A stretch of 14,595 nucleotides of DNA, taken from NCBI GenBank assembly GCA_040508515.1, contig JBEVMS010000033.1:1-14595 (forward strand), written 5' to 3'. The number at the start of each line of letters is the position of its first letter. The first letter of the stretch is position 1. This stretch comes from JBEVMS01 sp040508515 (GTDB lineage Bacteria; Pseudomonadota; Gammaproteobacteria; Xanthomonadales; Rhodanobacteraceae). A program made the position numbers and the translations under genes. The notes beneath the pieces were generated by a model. That model saw only the letters and a program-made list of their open reading frames with translations, was not told the DNA's origin and did not search any database. This document shows positions 6,557-14,378 of the stretch, piece by piece.

Positions 6557-7891
6557 TCAGGCGTACGTGGCGATGCGCTCGCGCCAGGCGCGCGCCTTGG
6601 CGACGATTGCCTGCGTATCCATGTCCAGCAACACGCGCCCCGCCAGCTTGCGGCGGCCGGCGATCCACACGTCGCTGACCTGCTGGCGGCCGGTGGCATA
6701 GACCAGTTGCGAGATCAGGTGATACATCGGCTGGGTTTCCAGCTCGTCCAGCTTGATCGCGGCCAGATCGGCCTGCTTGCCCACTTCGATCGAGCCGATG
6801 CGATCTTCCAGCCCGATCGCCCGCGCGCCGTTGAGCGTAGCCGCGCGCAAGGTATAGGCCGCATCGAACGCGGCCGCGTTATCGGCCACCGCCTTGGCCA
6901 GCAACGCGGCGGTGCGCATCTCGCCGAACATGTCCAGATCGTTGTTGGAGGCGCAGCCGTCGGTGCCGATAGCCACGTTGACCCCGGCCAGACGCAGCTT
7001 TTCCGCCGGCGAAAAACCGGAAGCCAGCTTGAGATTCGACTCCGGGCAGTGCACCACCGACACACCGGCCTCGGCGCAGGCGGCGATCTCGCCGTCGGTC
7101 AGTTGGGTCATGTGCACCGCGATCAGCCGATCGTTGACCAGACCCAACCGTTGCAGGCGCTGGAACGGGCGCAGGCCGCTCTTTTTCTTTTCTTCCTCGA
7201 CTTCGTGCGCCGTCTCGTGCGTATGCAGATGCACCGGAATATCGAGCTGGTCGGCCAATACGCGGATGCGTTCAAAGCTGTCGTCGGACACTGTGTAAGG
7301 CGCGTGCGGCGCGAACGCTGTGCTGATCAGGCTATCGCCGAGGAAGCTGTCGTGGACTTCGCCGGCGCGCTCGAAATAATCGTCCTGGCTTTTCGCCCAG
7401 GCGGTGGGAAATTCGATCACCGGCAACCCGACCACCGCGCGAAAACCCAACTGGCGGTAGGTGGCGCCGATCACATCGGGGAAAAAATAATTTTCGTTGG
7501 CGCAGGTGGTGCCGCCGCGCAGCATCTCGGCCACCGCCAGCTCGACGCCGTCGCGCACGAATTCCGGACCGATGACCTTGCCCTCGGCCGGCCAGATGTG
7601 TTCCTGCAACCAGGTCATCAGCGGCAGATCGTCGGCCAGCCCACGCAGCAAGGTCATCGGGTTGTGCGTATGGCTGTTGATCAAGCCGGGAATCAGCGCG
7701 TGCTCGGCCAGCACCACGCGTTCGCGCGGCGCGTAACGCGCGCGCGCTTCGGTGATCGGCAGCAACGCCACGATGCGATCGCCCTTGACCGCCACCGCGT
7801 GGTGTTCCAGAACCACCGCGTGCGGCTCCACCGGTACCACCCAGCGTGCCTCGATGACCAAATCGACCGGCTGTGGAAAGTTTTCGCTCAT
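6557..7891 (-). CDS. mtaD: 5-methylthioadenosine/S-adenosylhomocysteine deaminase
   Basis: Metal-dependent amidohydrolase that deaminates MTA and/or SAH to the inosyl compounds, part of methionine-SAM recycling. The 444-residue product shows LIPGLINSHTHNPMTLLRG (metal ligands His74 and His76), LHTHETAHEVE (His223 and Glu226), AVHMTQLTDGEI, VHCPESNLKLASG and AIGTDGCASNNDLDM (Asp311), the order and spacing of the TRZ/ATZ-MtaD family. ATG 7891 begins MSENFPQP. The frame continues 22 codons upstream, but those lie across a hairpin in the efp-mtaD gap and look non-coding. The ribosome site is weak (GAG 6 nt upstream). An mtaD-ubiG-phosphatase order is also, to my memory, found in Pseudomonas aeruginosa, supporting this assignment over guanine deaminase or chlorohydrolase. 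Confidence 0.92.
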   Translation of the reverse strand: MSENFPQPVDLVIEARWVVPVEPHAVVLEHHAVAVKGDRIVALLPITEARARYAPRERVVLAEHALIPGLINSHTHNPMTLLRGLADDLPLMTWLQEHIWPAEGKVIGPEFVRDGVELAVAEMLRGGTTCANENYFFPDVIGATYRQLGFRAVVGLPVIEFPTAWAKSQDDYFERAGEVHDSFLGDSLISTAFAPHAPYTVSDDSFERIRVLADQLDIPVHLHTHETAHEVEEEKKKSGLRPFQRLQRLGLVNDRLIAVHMTQLTDGEIAACAEAGVSVVHCPESNLKLASGFSPAEKLRLAGVNVAIGTDGCASNNDLDMFGEMRTAALLAKAVADNAAAFDAAYTLRAATLNGARAIGLEDRIGSIEVGKQADLAAIKLDELETQPMYHLISQLVYATGRQQVSDVWIAGRRKLAGRVLLDMDTQAIVAKARAWRERIATYA

Positions 7892-7927
7892 CGTGTGCTC
7901 GCTTTTTCCAAAAGGGGGATACGACAA

Positions 7928-7954
7928 GGGCGGCACGCCTTGCGGCGCCCGCCC
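7928..7954 (-). terminator. GNRA-loop hairpin after efp
   Basis: On the minus strand GGGCGG-G-CGCC-GCAA-GGCG-TG-CCGCCC forms a 10-bp stem closed by a GCAA tetraloop, followed by TTGTCG rather than a long U-tract. It lies in the 102-nt space after the efp stop (7994) and before mtaD. It could be a leaky terminator or an mRNA-end stabiliser that sets efp above mtaD. Confidence 0.45.
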
Positions 7955-7993
7955 CATCGACCTTGCAGGCCCCGACGTAGCGGAACCTCGCGC

Positions 7994-8572
7994 TTACTTG
8001 ACGCGGCTGTCGTATTCGCCGGTGCGGGTGTCGACCTTGATCAGCTCGCCCTGATTGACGAACAGCGGCACGCGGACCACGGCGCCAGTCTCCAGCGTGG
8101 CCGGCTTGCCGCCGCCGCCGGAGGTATCGCCGCGCACGCCAGGGTCGGTCTCGGCGATCTTCAGCTCGACGAACTTCGGCGCCTGTACGGCGATGATGTT
8201 GCCGTTGAACAAGGTGACGACGCATTCCTCGTCGCCCTTGAGCCACTTCCAGGCATCGCCCATGGCCGAGAGGTTGGCGCGGTACTGCTCGAAGGTCTCC
8301 GTATGCATGAAGATCCACTCGCGCTCGCTGCCGGTACCTTCCACGTACGAGAAGCTGGCATCGGTATCGACGGCATCGGCTTCCTCGAACGAGTCGCTCG
8401 ACTTCAGCGTCTGCTCGGTGGTGCGGCCGTCCTTGAGGTTGCGGATACGGATCCGGGTGAACGCCTGGCCCTTGCCTGGCTTGATGAAGTCCGCTTCGGT
8501 GATGATCCAGGGATCGCCGTTGTGAAGGATCTTCTTGCCCGTTTTGACATCATTGAGGCCAAGGGTCGCCAT
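7994..8572 (-). CDS. efp: Translation elongation factor P
   Basis: Binds between the ribosomal P and E sites and relieves stalling at polyproline stretches. The 192-residue product starts MATLGLNDVKTGKKIL and has the domain I loop IKPGKGQAF with Lys34, the position that EpmA beta-lysylates in E. coli. Family stretches FIKPGKGQ, SYVEGTGSEREWIFMHTETFEQY, and C-terminal GDTSGGGGKPATLETGAVVRVPLF are all present. ATG 8572 matches the family N-terminus; the frame's 20 extra upstream codons do not. GGAG lies 10 nt upstream. It is divergent from epmB (8662), encoding the enzyme that supplies the modification donor; the ligase EpmA is not in this window. Confidence 0.97.
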   Translation of the reverse strand: MATLGLNDVKTGKKILHNGDPWIITEADFIKPGKGQAFTRIRIRNLKDGRTTEQTLKSSDSFEEADAVDTDASFSYVEGTGSEREWIFMHTETFEQYRANLSAMGDAWKWLKGDEECVVTLFNGNIIAVQAPKFVELKIAETDPGVRGDTSGGGGKPATLETGAVVRVPLFVNQGELIKVDTRTGEYDSRVK

Positions 8573-8661
8573 ACGCAATCTGCTCCAGAGGTAAATCCGC
8601 CCCGCAGGGCAGCTAAAATAAGGGATGTCCACGGGCCTTAATGCCCGCTCCTAGGCCGACC

Positions 8662-9684
<1,023 letters not shown>

Positions 9685-9840
9685 GGCGGTGTTGACACAT
9701 CCAGGCTGGCGGCTGATGGGTGATTGCGGTACAACGCCTGGACAGCTCCTGGCATCAACGCTGTGCACACCGGCTCTAGCGCAGAGAGTCCGTTCTGCTC
9801 TCTTGATCCAGCCACCGAGTCGCGTACTGCCCGGCGCCCC
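9685..9840 (+). other. Leader/intergenic region before fimX-like gene
   Basis: Contains a perfect -35 hexamer TTGACA (9692-9697), but no good -10 at 16-18 bp, and a small inverted repeat AGAGAG/CTCTCT (9783-9788 and 9798-9803). No Shine-Dalgarno is visible directly before ATG 9841. The open frame reaches back to 9724 but that part is not similar to the family. Confidence 0.35.
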
Positions 9841-11916
9841 ATGAATTTAGACTACGTCATCAAGATTCTCTTCATCGAAGACTCGGTGGAGGATGCCGAA
9901 CAAATCATCAGCATGCTGCGCAACAGCGGCATCGCGGTGCGCCCGGCGCGCGCCACCACGCTGGCGGAAATCCACGCGGTACTGGAAGAGCTACAACCCG
10001 ATCTTGTTCTGCTCGACGCCAGTCTGCCTGGCATCGAAGCGCCGCAGGTGACGCATCTGCTGGACGCACAAGGGCGCGATCAAGCGCTGATTGCGCTGTT
10101 GCCGCAACTGGAGGAGCGCCGCGTCGTGGAGCTGTTCAGCGCTGGCGTCCACGGAATCGGCTTGCGCAACCAGCCCAAGCAGTTGCTGGCGATCATCCAG
10201 CGCGAATTCGAGGCGTTACATGCACGCCGGCAGGTACGCCGCCTGGAGACGTCACTACGCGAAACCGAGCGCCGCTGCGAGGCGCTGTTGGACTCCTCCA
10301 CCGACGCCATCGCATACGTGCATGAAGGTATGCACGTGCGCGCCAATCCGGCCTATCTGCAAGCATTCGGCTTCAGCAGCTTCGACGATATCCTTGGCTT
10401 GCCGGTGCTGGACCTGATCAGCTCGACCGACGCCGATACGTTCAAGGCCTTGTTGAAAAGCCTGTCTCGCGGTGAAAAGCCACCAACCAGGCTTGAGACG
10501 CAGGCGCGCCGCGCCGATGGCGTCAGCTTCAAAACGATGGTGGAATTTGCCCACGCCACCTTCGAAAGCGAACCTTGTTTGCAGCTCGTGTTCCGTCGCC
10601 AACTGCTCGAACCGGCCGTGATAGAGCAGTTGCAACGTGACCGAGCCACCGGTCTTTACAACCGTCAACGCACGTTGGAGCTCATCGACGAGGCAGTCGC
10701 CGCTGCCTCGCAGGGCCAAAAGAATCAGGTGCTGCTGCTGATCGAACCTGACAACTGGGCCGATGTTGTCGCCCGCATCGGGCTTGGCAACGCCGACCAG
10801 CTACTGGCGCAATTCGCTACCCGCATCACCGCCCGGCTGACCGACACGGACACCGCCGGCTTGCTGGCCGACCACATGCTGGGACTGGTGCTGCGCGGGC
10901 ACAGCGACGATGAACTCAAAGCACTGGTCGAGGCATTGCGCGAGACGATTGCACGCGAGATATTCGATCTGGGAAGCCAGTCGATTGCGCTCACCGCCAG
11001 TCTCGGCGGCAGCTTGCTGGGCGAGAAAAACGCCAACAGCGAGCTGTTGCTAAGCCAGGCCAGCGGCACCCTGCGCAACGCCCAGAGCCTGGGCGGCAAC
11101 CGCAGTGAACTGCACGATCCGGCCGCGCGCGAAAAAGCCGATGCCGAACGCGAACAGTATTGGCTGCAGTTGTTGCGCCAAGCGCTGGAACGCGACGCTT
11201 TCGTGCTTTATCACCAACAAATCATCAGCCTGCAGGAAGCCGAGGTCGATTGCTCCGAAGTGCTGCTGCGCCTGGAAGGCCCACAAGGCGAGGTGCTACC
11301 GGGATTTTTTCTACCCATCGCCGACAAACATGGCCTGATGCCGCGGATTGACCGCTGGGTGCTCGGTCACGCCATCGACGCGCTACGCACACGCGAAAGC
11401 TACGCTGGCGAGACTACCTTCTTCGTCAAACTGACCGCCAGCTCGCTGCATGATCGCGAGCTACTGCCATGGCTTGCCGCTCGCCTAAAAGCCGCCTCCC
11501 TCAAGCGCGGCCGGATCGTGCTGGAAATGCCCGAAAGCAAGGTCATGACCACGCTGCGGCCGGCGCAGGATTTCGTCAACGCCTGGAAAGCGCTTGGCGG
11601 CCAGTTCGCCCTGGAACAATTCGGCTCGGGGCTCAATTCGTTCCAATTGCTGACCCATATCGATGCGGATTATCTGAAGATCGACCGCAGCTTCATGGCG
11701 GATCTGCCGCAACATCCGGAAAATCAGAAGCGTATCGCGGAAATCTGTCGCGACGCGCATGAGCTGAAGCGACAGACCGTCGCTGAGTGGGTCGAGGACG
11801 CCGCCAGCACGTCGCTGCTGTTCGCTTGCGGCGTGGATTTCGTGCAGGGCAATTTCCTGCAGCAACCTCAGCGCCTGACCCTGGCCGGAACCGGCAACGT
11901 CATGCACCCCGCGTGA
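9841..11916 (+). CDS. fimX: FimX-like degenerate GGDEF-EAL regulator (REC-PAS-GGDEF-EAL)
   Basis: 691 residues, close to Xanthomonas FimX length. Domains: REC-like (~7-120; acidic Glu13/Asp14 and Asp59 in LVLLDASLPG, but the conserved Thr and Lys are missing), PAS (~143-255), GGDEF (~267-420; ATGLYNRQRTLEL start, active-site GGDEF replaced by LADHM at ~342-346), EAL (~440-680). In EAL the signature reads EVLLR (473-477), the metal-binding DDFG is LEQFG (591-595) and AEGVE is AEWVE (648-652). KIDRSFM (613-619) is kept. Both enzymatic motifs are thus degenerate, while the ExLxR ligand motif is intact, as in FimX, a c-di-GMP receptor that controls type IV pilus assembly with PilZ and PilB. ATG 9841 fits the family start. 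It stands alone between epmB and rplS, with no pil gene nearby, so the FimX name rests on architecture and motifs. Confidence 0.82.
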   Translation: MNLDYVIKILFIEDSVEDAEQIISMLRNSGIAVRPARATTLAEIHAVLEELQPDLVLLDASLPGIEAPQVTHLLDAQGRDQALIALLPQLEERRVVELFSAGVHGIGLRNQPKQLLAIIQREFEALHARRQVRRLETSLRETERRCEALLDSSTDAIAYVHEGMHVRANPAYLQAFGFSSFDDILGLPVLDLISSTDADTFKALLKSLSRGEKPPTRLETQARRADGVSFKTMVEFAHATFESEPCLQLVFRRQLLEPAVIEQLQRDRATGLYNRQRTLELIDEAVAAASQGQKNQVLLLIEPDNWADVVARIGLGNADQLLAQFATRITARLTDTDTAGLLADHMLGLVLRGHSDDELKALVEALRETIAREIFDLGSQSIALTASLGGSLLGEKNANSELLLSQASGTLRNAQSLGGNRSELHDPAAREKADAEREQYWLQLLRQALERDAFVLYHQQIISLQEAEVDCSEVLLRLEGPQGEVLPGFFLPIADKHGLMPRIDRWVLGHAIDALRTRESYAGETTFFVKLTASSLHDRELLPWLAARLKAASLKRGRIVLEMPESKVMTTLRPAQDFVNAWKALGGQFALEQFGSGLNSFQLLTHIDADYLKIDRSFMADLPQHPENQKRIAEICRDAHELKRQTVAEWVEDAASTSLLFACGVDFVQGNFLQQPQRLTLAGTGNVMHPA

Positions 11917-12124
11917 GCCACCCTTTTGCGCCGGCGGGTGCTGCCGCGTGCCCTCAAAGGCGTAAGCAAACTACCTTCCAATGAATCTGCAGCCGACGCT
12001 GGGGGCAATCCACTTAAGAAATTTTGGTCGATCTCAAGTCAGCCCCACGCGCCTTGAGATCGTTGCCCAAGACTTAACCGGGACTTGCGGCACCTGCTCG
12101 GATTGCATCAAATCGTGCCCACAA
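11917..12124. other. Convergent intergenic space with inverted repeat
   Basis: About 200 nt of lower GC than its surroundings between the fimX-like stop and the rplS terminator. A 9-bp perfect inverted repeat GATCTCAAG (12030-12038) / CTTGAGATC (12053-12061) with a 14-nt loop lies in it. A 61-codon plus-strand frame (11981-12166) encodes CGTCSDCIKSCP, a 4Fe-4S-like cysteine pattern. That frame uses codons uncommon in this genome (TTA, AGA) and runs through the terminator, so I do not call it a gene. Confidence 0.4.
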
Positions 12125-12157
12125 AAAACCCCGCGACGCCAGGCATCGCGGGGTTTT
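12125..12157. terminator. Bidirectional terminator after rplS operon and fimX-like gene
   Basis: A perfect 12-bp stem AAAACCCCGCGA / TCGCGGGGTTTT with a 9-nt loop. Read on the minus strand the GC stem ends in a run of six T, a classical intrinsic terminator 14 nt after the rplS stop. On the plus strand four T follow, so it can also stop transcripts from the convergent fimX-like gene. Confidence 0.9.
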
Positions 12158-12171
12158 GTACGCTGAAAGAC

Positions 12172-12570
12172 TTACTTGGCAGCAGCGGCAGCAGCAGCCT
12201 TGGCGGTCTTGGCAGCCTTGACCGCGGCGATGTCTTCCTTGATGCGCGCCGCTTTGCCTTCCAGACCACGCAGGTAGTACAGCTTGGCGCCACGCACCTT
12301 GCCCTTGCGCTTGACTTCAACCGAGTCGATCGCCTGGCTATGCGCCTGGAACACGCGCTCCACACCGGTGCCGTGCGAAATCTTGCGCACGGTGAAGGCC
12401 GAATGCAGACCGCGGCTGCGCTTGGCGATAACCACGCCCTCGAAAGCCTGCACGCGCTCGCGATTGCCTTCCTTCACCTTTACGTTGACCACCACCGTGT
12501 CGCCAGGGCCGAAATCCGGCAGCTGGCGGGTGATCTGCTCGGCTTCGAACTGTTCAATGATCTTGTTCAT
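12172..12570 (-). CDS. rplS: 50S ribosomal protein L19
   Basis: Large-subunit protein at the 30S-50S interface. The 132-residue product has IIEQFEAEQ, PDFGPGDTVVVNVKVKEG, RVQAFEGVVIAKRSRG, TVRKISHGTGVERVFQAHS and RRKGKVRGAKLYYLR-type sequence (here KRKGKVRGAKLYYLRG), the full L19 fold. It ends in an Ala/Lys tail (AAKTAKAAAAAAAK), longer than in E. coli and low in complexity. It is the last gene of the ffh-rpsP-rimM-trmD-rplS run, 30 nt after trmD, followed by a strong terminator. The ribosome site is weak (GGGTG region), which fits reliance on operon transcription. Confidence 0.98.
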   Translation of the reverse strand: MNKIIEQFEAEQITRQLPDFGPGDTVVVNVKVKEGNRERVQAFEGVVIAKRSRGLHSAFTVRKISHGTGVERVFQAHSQAIDSVEVKRKGKVRGAKLYYLRGLEGKAARIKEDIAAVKAAKTAKAAAAAAAK

Positions 12571-12600
12571 GGCACACCCGTCGATTTTTCAATGCTGCGG

Positions 12601-13362
12601 TCACTTTGCGGCCGCATCGTGTAGCCGCGCATGTTCGCGGCGGAATTCATCCAGCAACGCTCGGGACTCAGTGTCCAGCGCGCGCTGCGCTAAAAGATCC
12701 GGACGACGCAGCCAGGTCCGTCCCAGTGCCTGCTTCAAGCGCCAACGGCGAATCGCCGCGTGGTCGCCGGATAGCAAGACATCCGGTACGTCGCCCAGCG
12801 CATCGTGCACCGGTCGCGTGTAGTGCGGACAATCCAGCAGCCCGTTCGAGAACGAATCCTGCTGCGCCGACTGCGCGTCGTTCAACGCGCCGTCCTGCAA
12901 TCGACCCACCGCGTCGATAATCACCGCGGCGGCCAACTCGCCACCGGACAGCACATAATCGCCGATTGAGAGCTCTTCGTCGACCTCGTGCGTCAGCAGA
13001 CGCTCATCCACACCTTCGTAACGCCCGCAGAGCAAGGTGATGCGCGGCCGCTTGGCCAACGCTTCCACCCTACCCTGCGTCAGCCGCGCTCCCTGCGGAC
13101 TGAGGTAAATCACATGCGCCGCTTCCGGCGCCGCCGCCCGCACCGCCTGCAAGGTGGCGCGCAACGGTTCGATCAACATCACCATGCCCGGTCCACCGCC
13201 AAAGGTGCGACCGTCCACGGTACGGTAATTGTCGGTGGCGTAATCGCGCGGGTTCCAGGCCTCAACCTGCAGCAGCCCACGCTGCTGAGCCCGCCCCACC
13301 ACACCTACCGCGGCAGACTGACGCACGAAGTCGGGAAACAGCGTAACGACATCGATGCGCAT
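12601..13362 (-). CDS. trmD: tRNA (guanine37-N1)-methyltransferase TrmD
   Basis: SPOUT-class enzyme making m1G37 in tRNAs reading CUN, CCN and CGG codons, preventing +1 frameshifts. The 253-residue product shows MRIDVVTLFPDF at the start, GRTFGGGPGMVM (~51-62), the trefoil-knot SAM site YLSPQGARLTQ (~86-96), LLCGRYEGVDER (~110-121), LSIGDYVLSGGELA (~131-144) and DSFSNGLLDCPHYTRP. All key family stretches are intact and length is normal. ATG 13362 has GAGG 6 nt upstream. It lies 40 nt after rimM and 30 nt before rplS. Confidence 0.97.
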   Translation of the reverse strand: MRIDVVTLFPDFVRQSAAVGVVGRAQQRGLLQVEAWNPRDYATDNYRTVDGRTFGGGPGMVMLIEPLRATLQAVRAAAPEAAHVIYLSPQGARLTQGRVEALAKRPRITLLCGRYEGVDERLLTHEVDEELSIGDYVLSGGELAAAVIIDAVGRLQDGALNDAQSAQQDSFSNGLLDCPHYTRPVHDALGDVPDVLLSGDHAAIRRWRLKQALGRTWLRRPDLLAQRALDTESRALLDEFRREHARLHDAAAK

Positions 13363-13402
13363 CAGAATCCTCTAAGCGACCTGTCCTGCCGACCGAAGTC
13401 AT

Positions 13403-13918
13403 TCAGAACTCGGGATCCCAGTCGACCACCATGCGCCCGCCGGATAAATCCACCGAACGCACATAACTGCCTTGGATAAAGGGCACCAAGCGCTCGCGCG
13501 TCGCATCCTTCACCACCACCACGTCGTTGGCCCCGGTCGCAAACAGATGACTGACGCGGCCCAGCTCGACGCCCTCCGTGGTGACGACCTCAAGCCCTTC
13601 GAGGTCGACCCAGTAATACTCGTTCTTGCCGGGCGGCGGCAGTAGCTCGCGAGCGACATAAATGTCTTTGCCCACCAGCAACGCCGCCTTATCGCGATCG
13701 TCCACCTCGGGAAAGTAGGCCACTAGCCCCTTGCCTTGCGGACGACCTTTGATGCCCTTGATCTGACTGACCGCATCCGGCGCCGTATCGAGCTGCCAGG
13801 GCTGGTAATCGAAGATCCGCGTGCGGGGCTCGGTCCAGGACTCGATCTTGAGCCAGCCCTGCACGCCATACAGCCCGACGATGCGTCCGACCAGGACGCG
13901 TCGGCCGGCTGCACTCAT
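13403..13918 (-). CDS. rimM: Ribosome maturation factor RimM
   Basis: Helps assemble the 30S head through binding S19. The 171-residue product has the N-terminal RimM barrel (VLVGRIVGLYGVQGWLKIESWTEP, ~9-32; YFPEVDDRDKAALLVGKDIYV) and the C-terminal PRC-barrel (YYWVDLEGLEVVTTEGVELG, RERLVPFIQGSYV, ending MVVDWDPEF). It starts at ATG 13918, two bases after the rpsP stop, so translation is probably coupled; the only ribosome-site-like AGG lies inside the rpsP end. Confidence 0.96.
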   Translation of the reverse strand: MSAAGRRVLVGRIVGLYGVQGWLKIESWTEPRTRIFDYQPWQLDTAPDAVSQIKGIKGRPQGKGLVAYFPEVDDRDKAALLVGKDIYVARELLPPPGKNEYYWVDLEGLEVVTTEGVELGRVSHLFATGANDVVVVKDATRERLVPFIQGSYVRSVDLSGGRMVVDWDPEF

Positions 13919-13920
13919 AC

Positions 13921-14175
13921 TCAGGCAGCCTGCTGCTTGCCGGCTTCCTTGACCAGGGCCGCGACCTTATCGGTCAGCTGCGCACCCTTGGACACCCACT
14001 CCTTGACGCGCTCGACGTTCAGCTCGAGACGCTTGTCCTTACCGGAGGCAACCGGGTTGTAGAAGCCCACGTTCTCGATGTTGCGACCGTCGCGCTTGTT
14101 GCGCTGGTCGGTAACAACGACGTGGTAGAACGGACGGCCCTTGGCGCCACCGCGCGAAAGACGAATCTTGACCAT
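13921..14175 (-). CDS. rpsP: 30S ribosomal protein S16
   Basis: Small-subunit assembly protein binding 16S rRNA. The 84-residue product begins MVKIRLSRGGAKGRPFYHVV and continues VTDQRNKRDGRNIENVGFYNP, both diagnostic of S16, with a KEWVSKGAQLTDKVAALVKEAG C-terminus. GGAG lies 9 nt before ATG 14175. It is the first gene after a likely promoter at 14242-14247 and is followed two bases later by rimM. Confidence 0.98.
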   Translation of the reverse strand: MVKIRLSRGGAKGRPFYHVVVTDQRNKRDGRNIENVGFYNPVASGKDKRLELNVERVKEWVSKGAQLTDKVAALVKEAGKQQAA

Positions 14176-14241
14176 AAGTAAAAGCTCCAGAGTTGCCGTG
14201 ACACCGGCAGGCGCACGCGATGCGGGCGCGGTAAACCCGGC

Positions 14242-14247
14242 ATTCTA
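14242..14247 (-). promoter_or_regulatory. Candidate -10 element of rpsP operon promoter
   Basis: On the minus strand TAGAAT (5 of 6 to the sigma70 -10 consensus) follows a T-rich tract (TTTTTTCTCATTTTTCG) in an otherwise GC-rich gap. No good -35 is seen at 16-18 bp; the T-tract might substitute as an UP-like element. A start near 14235 would leave a ~60-nt GC-rich leader with a small stem GCCG/CGGC before rpsP. Confidence 0.45.
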
Positions 14248-14364
14248 ACGAAAAATGAGAAAAAAGGAAGAGCTTCGGGCTGATGTAACGAATACGGGTG
14301 CGAAACAGGTGGCTAACCAGTCAGGAGTGGCGCCAGGCCCGATTCCCGTCGCACACACTTAGCA

Positions 14365-14378
14365 AGCCGCCGACGGCT
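14365..14378 (-). other. Short hairpin at ffh 3' end
   Basis: AGCCG-TCGG-CGGCT begins at the last base of the ffh stop codon on the minus strand. There is no U-tract after it, so it is at most a weak terminator or an mRNA-end structure between ffh and rpsP. Confidence 0.3.

Noticed and set aside
6707..8641. Plus-strand open frame of 644 codons across mtaD and efp
   Set aside because: It is antisense to two clearly recognised genes, has no family similarity and is a by-product of high GC content in the complementary frame.
9692..9735. TTGACA with downstream TACAAC as a promoter for the fimX-like gene
   Set aside because: Spacing is far too long (over 30 bp) and no -10 lies at 16-18 bp; a sigma54 -24/-12 reading also fails on spacing.
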